Below, piece by piece: positions 1 to 11,874 of a stretch of DNA of 64,000 bases. The stretch is from Symsagittifera roscoffensis (lineage: Eukaryota; Xenacoelomorpha; Acoela; Convolutidae): assembly GCF_963678635.1 (NCBI RefSeq), contig NC_087071.1, positions 1,354,537 through 1,418,536 of the forward strand, in the 5' to 3' direction. The position numbers and the translations under genes were made by a program. Below the pieces are notes generated by a model that worked only from the letters and a program-made list of their open reading frames with translations, was not told the DNA's origin and searched no databases. How positions within the stretch are numbered: position 1 is the stretch's first letter; the number at the start of each line of letters is the position of its first letter.

Positions 1-278
1 CAAAAAGTTAAGCCTAATCGAGCGTGGTGCAAAAAATGAAAATTTCAAAAATTTTGTTTTTTTTTCGTTCAAACTTCATTTTTTCATCTCGTTTCGTAAA
101 TTTCAGCTCAGGACAATTCCAACGAGCCCAAAACGACGTTTGTAGCTTAAGTGTACGTGGAGTAATCATCAGTTGAAAAATTGGGGGGACCCGAATTTCG
201 GCCATTTTGGACGAAAATTGGCCTAAAATCTAACTTTTAAGTTAATGCAATATTTTTTTTGCATTTTTTAAGAGAATT
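1..278. repeat. Partial spacer at window edge
   Basis: The window starts inside the third spacer subrepeat (AAAGTTAAGCCTAATCGAG core at about 4-22) and continues through its T-rich and GACGTTTGTAGC parts up to the SL candidate at 279. No gene is visible here; the reading frame on the - strand is a spacer translation. Confidence 0.8.
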
Positions 279-374
279 GGGCTGCCCTCCACTGTCGCAG
301 AGTGCATTCAAAGAAAATTTATCAAATAAATTTGAATACTTACCTATTTACTAAGTTTATCACAACAATTAGGC
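279..374 (-). ncRNA. Putative spliced-leader (SL) RNA gene, copy 1
   Basis: A 96-bp segment repeated in almost every unit, read on the - strand. It begins GCCTAATTGTTGTGATAA and runs to a 5' splice site TAG|GTAAGT. In the consensus, exon bases ACTTAT can pair with GTAAGT, giving the exon/donor stem typical of SL RNAs. Two hairpins follow: TCAAA-TCTA-TTTGA, and CTCTGC-GACA-GCGGAG. Between them is a U-rich single strand (here AAATTTTCTTTGA) that could be an Sm site. About 96 nt is a usual SL RNA length. Linkage to 5S genes on the opposite strand is known from nematodes. The transcription start is inferred, so the exon's 5' end is uncertain. In this copy the stem near the donor is shortened by one inner pair and the second hairpin has two wobbles (GTGGAG arm). 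Alternatives are another snRNA-like gene or a conserved spacer element. Confidence 0.55.
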
Positions 375-711
375 TAAAAGCAACTGACAGTATCTTGGCT
401 GGTATTCAATCATATGCCACTTACAGTGAATGTACGGCTATCATGTCATAGATGGTCATCCAAGAAACCCTGTACACGCTCCGTAGGTTTTGACCAGCTG
501 ATTTGGCCATAAAACACATTGGGTCAAAAAAAATCCAAACATTGTCAATTTTCAAAATTTTGTTTGAAATGCATAAATTATAACGTGAGCGTGTAAACTT
601 TTACATGGTATAAGAGCATATTTTTACTCTCGCGCGAGGGCGAATGTTTTAAAAGTAATGTACATAGACATATGCTAGTCAGGGTGTAAATGAAAGCGGA
701 GTAACTCAAAA

Positions 712-830
712 GCCTACGACCATACCATTTTGAATGCACCGGTTCTCGTCCGATCACCGAAGTTAAGCAACATTGGGCCTGGTTAGTACTTGGATGGGAG
801 ACCGCCTGAGATCACCCGGTGTTGTAGGTT
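712..830 (+). rRNA. 5S rRNA: 5S ribosomal RNA, copy 1
   Basis: Encodes the 5S RNA of the large ribosomal subunit, transcribed by RNA polymerase III. The gene starts GCCTACGACC and ends TTGTAGGT; the ends pair to form helix I. The internal control region is visible: A box around GAAGTTAAGC (bases 49-57), intermediate element around GGGCCTGG, and C box around GTACTTGGATGGGAGACC. A T-run after the gene serves as Pol III terminator. Differences from the array consensus: G18T, G98A, A101T, A106C and C118T. C118T turns the terminal pair into a wobble. The upstream box is GTGTAAAT instead of TATAAA. It could be a functional minor variant or a decaying copy. Confidence 0.95.
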
Positions 831-1552
831 TTTATTTAAAGCAAAAGTATTTCTTTTACTTTTACACCCTAAGAGTTATTGCTGTTTAAACTTCGGTGAT
901 GTCAAAAAGTTAAGCCTAATCGAGCGTGGTGCAAAATTTTTCAATGGGTCAAATTTTGGCCAAAACAACAGAAAACCGAAAAATTTCTTTTGCAGTATCA
1001 ATTTTGTGTACAATAAGCTGCTGATAGGCCAAAAATAATGGAGATAACTTTTGGGGTTTTTGAGTTATAGCCTTTTGAATTTCGGTGATGTCAAAAAGTT
1101 AAGCCCAATCGAGCCTGGTGAATTGCGCGAACGGCCATAACTTGCCCAAAAATTTTAAAATTTCCAAATTTTATTATTTGGACCATAATATCATGGTCGA
1201 ATCTTGGGGGACTAAGAAAATGAACCGATTTCGTCGGTCCAACACAAAGTTATAAGCTTTTGAAGTCTCGGTGATGCCAAAAAGTTAAGCCTAATCGAGC
1301 GTGGTGCAAAAAATGAAATTTTCAAAAATTTTGTTTTTTTTTTCGTTCAAAGTTCATTTTTTCATCTCGTTTCGTAAATTTCAGCTCAGGACAATTCCAA
1401 CGAGCCCAAAACGACGTTTGTAGCTTAAGTGTACGTGGAGTAATCATCAGTTGAAAAATTGGGACCAGAATTTCGGCCATTTTGGACGAAAATTGGCCTA
1501 AAATCTAACTTTTAAGTTAATGCATTATTTTTTTGCATTTTTTAAGAGAATT

Positions 1553-1648
1553 GGGCTGCCCTCCACTGTCGCAGAGTGCATTCAAAGAAAACTTATCAAA
1601 TAAATTTGAATACTTACCTATTTAATAAGTTTATCACAACAATTAGGC
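1553..1648 (-). ncRNA. Putative SL RNA gene, copy 2
   Basis: Donor TAG|GTAAGT and exon/donor stem intact. The second hairpin is CTCTGC/GTGGAG with two G·U pairs on the - strand; the same bases would be mismatched on the + strand. Confidence 0.55.
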
Positions 1649-1985
1649 TAAAAGCAACTGACAGTATCTTGGCTGGTATTCAATCATATGCCACTTACAG
1701 TGAATGTGCGGCTATCATGTCATAGATGGTCGTCCAAGAAACCCTGTACACGCTCCGTAGGTTTTGACCAGCTGATTTGGCCATAAAACACATTGGGTCA
1801 AAAAAATTCCAAACATTGTCAATTTTCAAAATTTTGTTTGAAATGCATAAATTATAACGTGAGCGTGTAAACTTTTACATGGTATAAGAGCATATTTTTA
1901 CTCTCGCGCGAGGGCGAATGTTTTAAAAGTAATGTACATAGACATATGCTAGTCAGGGTGTAAATGAAAGCGGAGTAACTCAAAA

Positions 1986-2104
1986 GCCTACGACCATACC
2001 ATTTTGAATGCACCGGTTCTCGTCCGATCACCGAAGTTAAGCAACATTGGGCCTGGTTAGTACTTGGATGGGAGACCGCCTGGGATCACCCGGTGTTGTA
2101 GGTT
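1986..2104 (+). rRNA. 5S rRNA: 5S ribosomal RNA, copy 2
   Basis: Full length. Shares G18T, A101T, A106C and C118T with copy 1, but has the consensus G98. The upstream box is GTGTAAAT. Confidence 0.95.
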
Positions 2105-2826
2105 TTTATTTAAAGCAAAAGTATTTCTTTTACTTTTACACCCTAAGAGTTATTGCTGTTTAAACTTCGGTGATGTCAAAAAGTTAAGCCTAATCGAGCG
2201 TGGTGCAAAATTTTTCAATGGGTCAAATTTTGGCCAAAACAACAGAAAACCGAAAAATTTCTTTTGCAGTATCAATTTTGTGTACAATAAGCTGCTGATA
2301 GGCCAAAAATAATGGAGATAACTTTTGGGGTTTTTGAGTTATAGCCTTTTGAATTTCGGTGATGTCAAAAAGTTAAGCCCAATCGAGCCTGGTGAATTGC
2401 GCGAACGGCCATAACTTGCCCAAAAATTTTAAAATTTCCAAATTTTATTATTTGGACCATAATATCATGGTCAAATCTTGGGGGACTAAGAAAATGAACC
2501 GATTTCGTCGGTCCAACACAAAGTTATAAGCTTTTGAAGTCTCGGTGATGCCAAAAAGTTAAGCCTAATCGAGCGTGGTGCAAAAAATGAAATTTTCAAA
2601 AATTTTGTTTTTTTTTTCGTTCAAAGTTCATTTGATCATCTTGTTTCGTAAATTTCAGCTCAGGACAATTCCAACGAGCCCAAAACGACGTTTGTAGCTT
2701 AAGTGTACGTGGAGTAATCATCAGTTGAAAAATTGGGACCAGAATTTCGGCCATTTTGGACGAAAATTGGCCTAAAATCTAACTTTTAAGTTAATGCATT
2801 ATTTTTTTGCATTTTTTAAGAGAATT

Positions 2827-2922
2827 GGGCTGCCCTCCACTGTCGCAGAGTGCATTCAAAGAAAACTTATCAAATAAATTTGAATACTTACCTATTTAAT
2901 AAGTTTATCACAACAATTAGGC
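2827..2922 (-). ncRNA. Putative SL RNA gene, copy 3
   Basis: Same form as copy 2, with the GTGGAG arm in the second hairpin and an intact donor. Confidence 0.55.
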
Positions 2923-3259
2923 TAAAAGCAACTGACAGTATCTTGGCTGGTATTCAATCATATGCCACTTACAGTGAATGTGCGGCTATCATGTCATAGA
3001 TGGTCATCCAAGAAACCCTGTACACGCTCCGTAGGTTTTGACCAGCTGATTTGGCCATAAAACACATTGAGTCAAAAAAATTCCAAACATTGTCAATTTT
3101 CAAAATTTTGTTTGAAATGCATAAATTATAACGTGAGCGTGTAAACTTTTACATGGTATAAGAGCATATTTTTACTCTCGCGCGAGGGCGAGTGTTTTAA
3201 AAGTAATGTACATAGACATATGCTAGTCAGGGTGTAAATGAAAGCGGAGTAACTCAAAA

Positions 3260-3378
3260 GCCTACGACCATACCATTTTGAATGCACCGGTTCTCGTCCG
3301 ATCACCGAAGTTAAGCAACATTGGGCCTGGTTAGTACTTGGAAGAGAGACCGCCTGGGATCACCCGGTGTTGTAGGTT
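3260..3378 (+). rRNA. 5S rRNA: 5S ribosomal RNA, copy 3 (C box altered)
   Basis: Group 1-3 substitutions plus T84A and G86A, which change GGATGGGAG to GGAAGAGAG inside the C box. This is a TFIIIA contact region, so the copy may be poorly transcribed. Confidence 0.9.
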
Positions 3379-4068
3379 TTAATTTAGAGCAAAAATTTTT
3401 CTTTTACTTTTATACGCTAAGAGTTATTGCTGTTTAAATTTCGGTGATGTCAAAAAGTTAAGCCTAATCGAGCGTGGTGCAAAAATTTTCAATGGGTCAA
3501 ATTTTGGCCAAAACAACAGAAAACCAAAAAATTTCTTTTGCAGTATCAATTTTGTGTACAATAAGCTGCTGATAGGCCAAAAATAATGGAGATAACTTTT
3601 GGGGTCTTTGAGTTATAGCCTTTTGAATTTCGGTGATGTCAAAAAGTTAAGCCCAATCGAGCCTGGTAAATTGCGCGAACGGCCATAACTTGTCCAAAAA
3701 TTTTAAATTTTTCAAATTTTATTGTTTGGATCAAAAGATCAAGGTCAAATCTTGCGGGACTGAGAAAATGAACCGATTTCGTTGGTCCAACACAAAGTTA
3801 AAAGCTTTTGAAATCTCGGTGATGCCAAAAAGTTAAGCCTAATCGAGCGTGGTGCAAAAAATGAAATTTTCAAAATTTTTTGTTTTTTTTTTGTTCAAAG
3901 TTCATTTTTTTCATCTTGTTTCATAAACTTCAGCTCAGGACAATTCCAACGAGCTCAAAACGACGTTTGTAGCTTAACTGTACGTGGAATAATCATCAGT
4001 TGAAAATTTGGGGGACCCGAATTTCGGCCAATTTGGACGAAAATTGGCCTAAAATCTAACTTTTAGGT

Positions 4069-4123
4069 TATCAAATAGATTTGAATACTTACCTATTTAA
4101 TAAGTTTATCACAACAATTAGGC
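4069..4123 (-). pseudogene. Truncated SL RNA candidate, copy 4
   Basis: A deletion joins spacer TTTTAGGTTA directly to the first hairpin. The Sm-like stretch and second hairpin are gone; exon and donor remain. Confidence 0.5.
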
Positions 4124-4460
4124 TAAAAGCAATTGACAGTATCCTGGCTGGTATTCAATCATATGCCACTTACAGTGAATGTGCGGCTATCATGTCATAG
4201 ATGGTCATCCAAGACACCCTGTACACGCTCCGTAGGTTTTGACCAGCTGTTTTGGCCATAAAACACATTGGGTCAAAAAAATTCCAAACATTGTCAATTT
4301 TCAAAATTTTGTTTGAAATGCATAAATTATAAGGTGAGCGTGTAAACTTTTACATGGTATAAGAGCATGTTTTTACTCTCGCGCGAGTGCGAGTGTTTTA
4401 AAAGTAATGTACATACACATATGCTAGTCAGGATATAAATGAAAGCGGATCAACTCAAAT

Positions 4461-4579
4461 GCCTACGACCATACCATGTTGAATGCACCGGTTCTCGTCC
4501 GATCACCGAAGTTAAGCAACATTGGGCCTGGTTAGTACTTGTATGGGAGACCGCCTGGGAACACCAGGTGTTGTAGGCT
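4461..4579 (+). rRNA. 5S rRNA: 5S ribosomal RNA, copy 4
   Basis: Full length, with the consensus 3' half (AACACCAGGTGTTGTAGGC). One substitution, G82T, lies in the C box. The spacer that follows lacks the first subrepeat. Confidence 0.94.
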
Positions 4580-5119
4580 TTTATTTAAAGCAAAAGTATT
4601 TCTTTTACTTTTATACGCTAAGAGTTATTGCTGTTTAAAGTTCGGTGATGTCAAAAAGTTAAGCCCAATCGAGCCTGGTGAATTGCGCGAACGGCCATAA
4701 CTTGCCCAAAAATTTTAAAATTTCCAAATTTTATTATTTGGATCATAAGATCATGGTGGAATCTCGGGGGACTGAGAAAATGAACCGATTTCGTTGGTCC
4801 AACACAAAGTTATAAGCTTTGGAAATCTTGGTGATGCCAAAAAAATAAGCCTAATCGAGCGTGGTGCAAAAAATGAAATTTTCAAAATTTTAATTTTTTT
4901 TTCGTTCAAAGTTCATTTTTTTCATCTTGTTCCATAATTTTCAGCTCAGGACAAAATTCCAACGAGCCCAAAACGACGTTTGTAGCTTAAGTGTACGTGG
5001 AGTAATCATCAGTTGAAAATTTGGGGGGACCCGAATTTCGGCCATTTTGGACGAAAATTGGCCTAAAATCTAACTTTTAACTTAGTGCATTTTTTTTTCT
5101 TGCATTTTTAAAGAGAATT
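4580..5119. repeat. Spacer with two subrepeats
   Basis: After the 5S-proximal block, the sequence passes straight to the GCCCAATCGAGCCTGG form of the core, which belongs to subrepeat 2. Subrepeat 1 is missing and the unit is 1092 bp, about 186 bp short. This fits one unequal exchange between cores. Confidence 0.8.
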
Positions 5120-5215
5120 GGGCTGCCCGCCGCTGTCACAGAGTGCATTCAAAGAAAACTTATCAAATAGATTTTAATACTTACCTATTTAATAAGTTTA
5201 TCACAACAATTAGGC
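5120..5215 (-). ncRNA. Putative SL RNA gene, copy 5
   Basis: Second hairpin arms are CTCTGT/GCGGCG, with one mismatch. Donor TAG|GTAAGT intact. Confidence 0.5.
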
Positions 5216-5552
5216 TAAAAGCAACTGACAGTATCCTGGCTGGTATTCAATCATATGCCACTTACAGTGAATGTGCGGCTATCATGTCATAGATGGTCAT
5301 CCAAGAAACCCTGTACACGCTCCGTAGGTTTTGACCAGCTGTTTTGGCCATGAAACACATTGGGTCAAAAAAATTCCAAACATTGTCAATTTTCAAATTT
5401 TTGTTTGAAATGCATAAATTATAACGTGAGCGTGTAAACTTTTACATGGTTTAAGAGCAAATTTTTACTCTCACGCGAGGGCGAGTGTTTCAAAAGTAAT
5501 GTACATAGACATATGCTAGTCAGGATATAAATGAAAGGGGAGTAACTCAAAT

Positions 5553-5671
5553 GCATACGACCATACCATGTTGAATGCACCGGTTCTCGTCCGATCACCG
5601 AAGTTAAGCAACATTGGGCCTGGTTAGTACTTGGATGAGAGACCGCCTGGGATCACCAGGTGTTGTAGGCT
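5553..5671 (+). rRNA. 5S rRNA: 5S ribosomal RNA, copy 5
   Basis: Differences C3A (helix I), G86A (C box) and A101T. The rest is consensus. Confidence 0.94.
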
Positions 5672-6390
5672 TTTATTTAAAGCAAAAGTATTTCTTTTAC
5701 TTTTATACGCTAAGAGTTATTGCTGTTTAAATTTCGGTGATGTCAAAAAGTTCAGCCTAATCGAGCGTGGTGCAAAACTTTTCAATGGGTCAAATTTTGG
5801 CCAAAACAACAGAAAACCGAAAAATTTCTTTTGCAGTATCAATTTTGTGTACAATAAGCTGCTGATAGGCCAAAAATAAAGGAGATAACTTTTGGGGTCC
5901 TTGAGTTATAGCCTTTTGAATTTCGGTGATGTCAAAAAGTTAAGCCCAATCGAGCCTGGTGAATTGCGCGAACGGCCATAACTTGCCCAAAAATTTTAAA
6001 ATTTCCAAATTTTATTGTTTGGATCATAAGATCAAGGTCGAATCTTGCGGGACTGAGAAAATGAACCGATGTCGTTGGTCCAACACAAAGTTAAAAGCTT
6101 TTGAAATCTCGGTGATGCCAAAAAGTTAAGCCTAATCGAGCGTGGTGCAAAAAATGAAATTTTCAAAATTTTTTTTTTTCAAAGTTCATTTTTTTCATCT
6201 TGTTTCATAAATTTCAGCTCAGGACAATTCCAACGAGTCCAAAACGACGTTTGTAGCTTAACTGTACGTGGAATAATCATCAGTTGAATATTTGGGGGGG
6301 ACCCGAATTTCGGCCATTTTGGACGAAAATTGGCCTAAAATCTAACTTTTAACTTAGTGCATTTTTTTTCTTGCATTTTTAAAGAGAATT

Positions 6391-6486
6391 GGGCTGCCCT
6401 CTGCTGTCGCAGAGTGCATTCAAAGTAAAATTATCAAATAGATTTGAATACTTACCTATTTGATAAGTTTATCACTACAATTAGGC
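6391..6486 (-). ncRNA. Putative SL RNA gene, copy 6
   Basis: Second hairpin is CTCTGC/GCAGAG, fully Watson-Crick. The G·U pair of the common form has become A-U, a compensatory state. The Sm-like stretch reads AATTTTACTTTGA. Confidence 0.55.
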
Positions 6487-6823
6487 TAAAAGCAACTGAC
6501 AGTATCCTGGCTGGTATTCAATCATATGCCACTTACAGTGAATGTGCGGCTATCATGTCATAGATGGTCATCCAAGAAACCCTGTACACGCTCCGTAGGT
6601 TTTGATCAGCTGATTTGGCCATAAAACACATTGGGTCAAAAAAATTCCAAACATTGTCAATTTTCGAATTTTTGTTTGAAATGCATAAATTATAACGTGA
6701 GCGTGTAAACTTCTACATGGTATAAGAGCAAAATTTTACTCTCAAGCGAGGGTGAGTGTTTCAAAAGTAATGTACATAGACATATGCTAGTCAGGATATA
6801 AATGAAAGGGGAGTAACTCAAAT

Positions 6824-6942
6824 GCCTACGACCATACCATGTTGAATGCACCGGTTCTCGTCCGATCACCGAAGTTAAGCAACATTGGGCCTGGTTAGTA
6901 CTTGGATGAGAGACCGCCTGGGCTCACCAGGTGTTGTAGGCT
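6824..6942 (+). rRNA. 5S rRNA: 5S ribosomal RNA, copy 6
   Basis: Differences G86A and bases 100-101 AA to CT. The downstream T-run is interrupted (GGCTATTATTT), so the first terminator is weakened. Confidence 0.93.
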
Positions 6943-7669
6943 ATTATTTAAAGCAAAAGTCTTTCTTTTACTTTTATACGCTAAGAGTTATTGCTGTTTA
7001 AAGTTCGATGATGTCAAAAAGTTAAGCCCAATCGAGCGTGGTGCAAAAATATTCAATGGGTCAAATTTTGGCCAAAGCAACAGAAAACCGAAAATTTTCT
7101 TTTGCAGTATCAGTTTTGTGTAAAATCAGCTGCTGATAGGCCAAAAGTAATGGAGATAACTTGTGGGGTCTTTGAGTTATAGCCTTTTGAATTTCGGTGA
7201 TGTCAAAAAGTTAAGCCCCATCGAGCCTGGTGAATTGCGCGAACGGCCATAACTTGCCCAAAAGTTTTAAAATTTCCAAATTTTATTGTTTTGATCATAA
7301 GATCATGGTCACATCTTGGGGGACTGAGAAAATGAGCCAATTTTGTGGGTCCAACACAAAATTATAAGTTTTTGAAATCTCGGTGATGCCAAAAAGTTAA
7401 GCCTAATCGAGCGTGGTGCAAAAAAAGAAATTTTCAAAATGTTTGTCTTTTTTTCGATCAAAGTTCATTTTTTTCATCTCGTTTTATAAATTTCAGCTCA
7501 GGACAATTCCAACGAGCCCAAAACGACGTTTGTAGCTTAACTGTACGTGGAGTAATCATCAGTTGAAAATTTGGGGGGACCCGAATTTCGGCCATTTTGG
7601 ACGAAAATTAGCCTAAAATCTAACTTTTAACTTAGTGCAATTTTTTTTCTTGCATTTTTAAAGAGAATT

Positions 7670-7765
7670 GGGCTGCCCTCCGCTGTAGCAGAGTGCATTC
7701 AAAGAAAAATTATCAAATAGATTTGAATACTTACCTATTTGATAAGTTTATCACTACAATTAGGC
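7670..7765 (-). ncRNA. Putative SL RNA gene, copy 7
   Basis: The second hairpin loop is TACA instead of GACA with the stem kept. Donor intact; the exon carries GTAGTGATAA. Confidence 0.55.
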
Positions 7766-8101
7766 TAAAAGCAACTGACAGTATCCTGGCTGGTATTCAA
7801 TCATATGCCACTTACAGTGAATGTGCCACTATCATGTCATAGATGGTCATCCAAGACACCTTGTACACGCTCCGTAGGCTTTGAGCAGCTGATTTGGCCA
7901 TAAAACACATTGGGTCAAAAAATTCCAAACATTGTCAATCTTCAAAATTTTGTTTGAAATGCAAAAATTATAACGTGAGCGTGTAAACTTTTACATGGTA
8001 TAAGAGCATATTTTTACTCTCGCGCGAGGGCGAGTGTTTTAAAAGTAATGTACATAGACATATGCTAGTCAGAATAAAAATGAAAGCGGATCAACTCAAA
8101 T

Positions 8102-8220
8102 GCCTACGACCATACCATGTTGAATGCAACGGTTCTCGTCCGGTCACCGAAGTTAAGCAACATTGGGCCTGGTTAGTACTTGGATGGGAGACCGCCTGGG
8201 AACACCAGGTGTTGTAGGCT
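8102..8220 (+). rRNA. 5S rRNA: 5S ribosomal RNA, copy 7
   Basis: Differences C28A and A42G, both shared with copy 8. The following spacer lacks subrepeat 1, giving a 1097-bp unit. Confidence 0.94.
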
Positions 8221-8766
8221 TTTGTTTAAAGCAAAAGTGTTTCTTTTACTTTTATACGCTAAGAGTTATTGCTGTTTAAAGTTCGATGATGTCAAAAAGT
8301 TAAGCCTAATCGAGCCTGGTGAATTGCGCGAAAAGCCATTACTTGCCCAAAAATTTTAAAATTTCCAAACTTTATTATTTGGATCATAAGATCACGGTCA
8401 AATCTTGGGGGACTGAGAAAATGAACCGATTTCGTCGGTCCAACACAAAGTTATAAGCTTTTGAAATCTCGGTGATGCCAAAAAGTTAAGCCTAATCGAG
8501 CGTGGTGTGGTGCAAAAAATGAAATTTCCAAAATTTTTGGTTTTTTTTTGCGTTCAAAGTTCATTTTTTTCATCTTTTTTCATAAATCTCAGCTCAGGAC
8601 AATTCCAACGAGCCCAAAACGACGTTTGTAGCTTAAGTGTACGTGGAGTAATCATCAGTTGAAAATTTGGGGTGACCCGAATTTCGGCCATTTTGGACGA
8701 AAATTGGCCTAAAATCTAACTTTCAAATTAGTGCAATTTTTTTTTCTTGCATTTTTAAAGAGAATT

Positions 8767-8862
8767 GGGCTGCCCTCCGCTGTCGCAGAGTGCATTCAAA
8801 GAAAAATTATCAAATAGATTTGAATACTTACCTATTTAATAAGTTCATCACTACAATTAGGC
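8767..8862 (-). ncRNA. Putative SL RNA gene, copy 8
   Basis: Common hairpin form CTCTGC/GCGGAG, donor intact, exon with one change (GATGAACTTATT). Confidence 0.55.
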
Positions 8863-9198
8863 TAAAAGCAACTGACAGTATCCTGGCTGGTATTCAATCA
8901 TATGCCACTTACAGTGAATGTGCCACTATCATGTCATAGATGGTCATCCAAGACACCCTGTACACGCTCCGTAGGCTTTGACCAGCTGATTTGGCCATAA
9001 AACACATTGGGTCAAAAAATTCCAAACATTGTCAATTTTCAAAATTTTGTTTGAAATGCAAAAATTATAACGTGAGCGTGTAAACTTTTACATGGTATAA
9101 GAGCATATTTTTACTCTCGCGCGAGGGCGAGTGTTTTAAAAGTAATGTACATAGACATATGCTAGTCAGGATAAAAATGAAAGCGGATCAACTCAAAT

Positions 9199-9317
9199 GC
9201 CTACGACCATACCATGTTGAATGCAACGGTTCTCGTCCGGTCACCGAAGTTAAGCAACATTGGGCCTGGTTAGTACTTGGATGGGAGACCGCCTGGGAAC
9301 ACCAGGGGTTGTAGGCT
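9199..9317 (+). rRNA. 5S rRNA: 5S ribosomal RNA, copy 8
   Basis: C28A and A42G as in copy 7, plus T109G. Confidence 0.94.
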
Positions 9318-10044
9318 TTTATTTAAAGCAAAAGTATTTCTTTTACTTTTATACGCTAAGAGTTATTGCTGTTTAAAGTTCGGTGATGTCAAAAAGTTAA
9401 GCCCAATCGAGTGTGGTGCAAAAATTTTCAATGGGTCAAATTTTGGCCAAAGCAACAGAAAACCGAAAATTTTCTTTTGCAGTATCAGTTTTGTGTAAAA
9501 TCAGCTGCTGATAGGCCAAAAGTAATGGAGATAACTTGTGGGGTCTTTGAGTTATAGCCTTTTGAATTTCGGTGATGTCAAAAAGTTAAGCCCCATCGAG
9601 CCTGGTGAATTGCGCGAACGGCCATAACTTGCCCAAAAGTTTTAAAATTTCCAAATTTTATTGTTTTGATCATAAGATCATGGTCACATCTTGGGGGACT
9701 GAGAAAATGAGCCAATTTTGTGGGTCCAACACAAAATTATAAGTTTTTGAAATCTCGGTGATGCCAAAAAGTTAAGCCTAATCGAGCGTGGTGCAAAAAA
9801 AGAAATTTTCAAAATGTTTGTCTTTTTTTCGATCAAAGTTCATTTTTTTCATCTCGTTTTATAAATTTCAGCTCAGGACAATTCCAACGAGCCCAAAACG
9901 ACGTTTGTAGCTTAACTGTACGTGGAGTAATCATCAGTTGAAAATTTGGGGGGACCCGAATTTCGGCCATTTTGGACGAAAATTGGCCTAAAATCTAACT
10001 TTTAACTTAGTGCAATTTTTTTTCTTGCATTTTTAAAGAGAATT

Positions 10045-10140
10045 GGGCTGTCGTCGGCTGTCGCAGAGTGCATTCAAAGAAAAATTATCAAATAGATTTG
10101 AATACTTACCTATTTAATAAGTTTATCACTACAATTAGGC
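10045..10140 (-). ncRNA. Putative SL RNA gene, copy 9
   Basis: The 3' arm of the second hairpin is GCCGAC, with two mismatches, so this hairpin is weakened. Donor and exon are intact. Confidence 0.45.
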
Positions 10141-10476
10141 TAAAAGCAACTGACAGTATCCTGGCTGGTATTCAGTCATATGCCACTTACAGTGAATGTG
10201 CCACTATCATGTCATAGATGGTCATCCAAGACACCCTGTACACGCTCCGTAGGCTTTGACCAGCTGATTTGGCCATAAAACACATTGGGTCAAAAAATTC
10301 CAAACATTGTCAATTTTCAAAATTTTGTTTGAAATGCAAAAATTATAACGTGAGCGTGTAAACTTTTACATGGTATAAGAGCATATTGTTACTCTCGCGC
10401 GAGGGCGAGTATTTTAAAAGTAATGTACATAGACATATGCTAGTCAGGATATAAATGAAAGCGGAGTAACTCAAAT

Positions 10477-10595
10477 GCCTACGACCATACACTGTTGAAT
10501 GCACCGGTTCTCCTCCGATCATCGAAGTTAAGCAACATTGGGCCTGGTTAGTACTTGGATGGGAGACCGCCTGGGAGCACCAGGTGTTGTAGGCT
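10477..10595 (+). rRNA. 5S rRNA: 5S ribosomal RNA, copy 9
   Basis: Diverged in the 5' half: CA15-16 swapped to AC, G37C and C46T; also A101G. The internal promoter boxes are kept apart from C46T beside the A box. Confidence 0.92.
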
Positions 10596-11322
10596 TTTAT
10601 TTAAAGCAAAAATATTTCTTTTACTTTTATACGCTAAGAGTTATTGCTGTTTAAATTTCGGTGATGTCAAAAAGTTAAGCCTAATCGAGTGTGGTGCAAA
10701 AATTTTCAATGGGTCAAATTTTGGCCAAAACAACAGAAAACCGAAAATTTTCTTTTGCAGTATCAATTTTGTGTAAAATCAGCTGCTGATAGGCCAAAAA
10801 TAATGGAGATAACTAGTGGGGTCTTTGAGTTATAGCCTTTTGAATTTCGGTGATGTCAAAAAGTTAAGCCCCATCGAGCCTGGTGAATTGCGCGAACGGC
10901 CATAACTTGCCCAAAAATTTTAAAATTTCCAAATTTTATTGTTTTGATCATAAGATCATGGTCACATCTTGGCGGACTGAGAAAATGAGCCAATTTCGTG
11001 GGTCCAACACAAAATTATAAGTTTTTGAAATCTCGGTGATGCCAAAAAGTTAAGCCTAATCGAGCGTGGTGCAAAAAAAGAAATTTTCAAAATGTTTGTC
11101 TTTTTTTCGATCAAAGTTCATTTTTTTCATCTCGTTTCATAAATTTCAGCTCAGGAAAATTCCAACGAGCCCAAAACGACGTTTGTAGCTTAAGTGTACG
11201 TGGAGTAATCATCAGTTGAAAATTTGGGGGGACCCGAATTTCGGCCATTTTGGACGAAAATTGGCCTAAAATCTAACTTTTAATTTAGTGCAATTTTTTT
11301 TCTTGCATTTTTAAAGAGAATT

Positions 11323-11418
11323 GGGCTGCCCTCTGCTGTCTCAGAGTGCATTCAAAGAAAACTTATCAAACAGATTTGAATATTTACCTATTTAATAAGT
11401 TTATCACAACAATTAGGC
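11323..11418 (-). ncRNA. Putative SL RNA gene, copy 10
   Basis: Donor region is TAG|GTAAAT. Second hairpin CTCTGA/GCAGAG has one mismatch at the loop-closing pair. Confidence 0.48.
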
Positions 11419-11755
11419 TAAAAGCAACTGACAGTATCCTGGCTGGTATTCAATCATATGCCACTTACAGTGAATGTGCGGCTATCATTTCATAGATGGT
11501 CATCAAAGACACCCTGTACACGCTCCGTAGGTTTTGACCAGCTGATTTGGCCATAAAACACATTGGGTCAAAAAAAATCCAAACGTTGTCAATTTTCAAA
11601 ATTTTGTTTGAAATGCATAAATTATAACGTGAGCGTGTAAACTTTTACATGGTATAAGAGCATATTTTTACTCTCGCGCGAGGGCGAGTGTTTTTAAAGT
11701 AATGTACATAGACATATGCTAGTCAGGATATAAATGAAAGCGGAGTAACTCAAAT

Positions 11756-11874
11756 GCCTACGACCATACCATGTTGAATGCACCGGTTCTCGTCCGATCA
11801 CCGAAGTTAAGCAACATTGGGCCTGGTTAGTACTTGGATGGGAGACCGCCTGGGAGCACCAGGTGTTGTTGGAT
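11756..11874 (+). rRNA. 5S rRNA: 5S ribosomal RNA, copy 10
   Basis: A101G, and the 3' end reads TTGTTGGA (A115T, C118A), which loses two helix I pairs. Probably a weak or dead copy. Confidence 0.9.

Noticed and set aside
790-1038. Recurrent 73-85 codon frame on the + strand in most units (starts MDGRPPG...)
   Set aside because: It starts at a TTG inside the 5S C box and runs through the terminator into the spacer. Its conservation is that of the repeat DNA, and it breaks in rearranged units.
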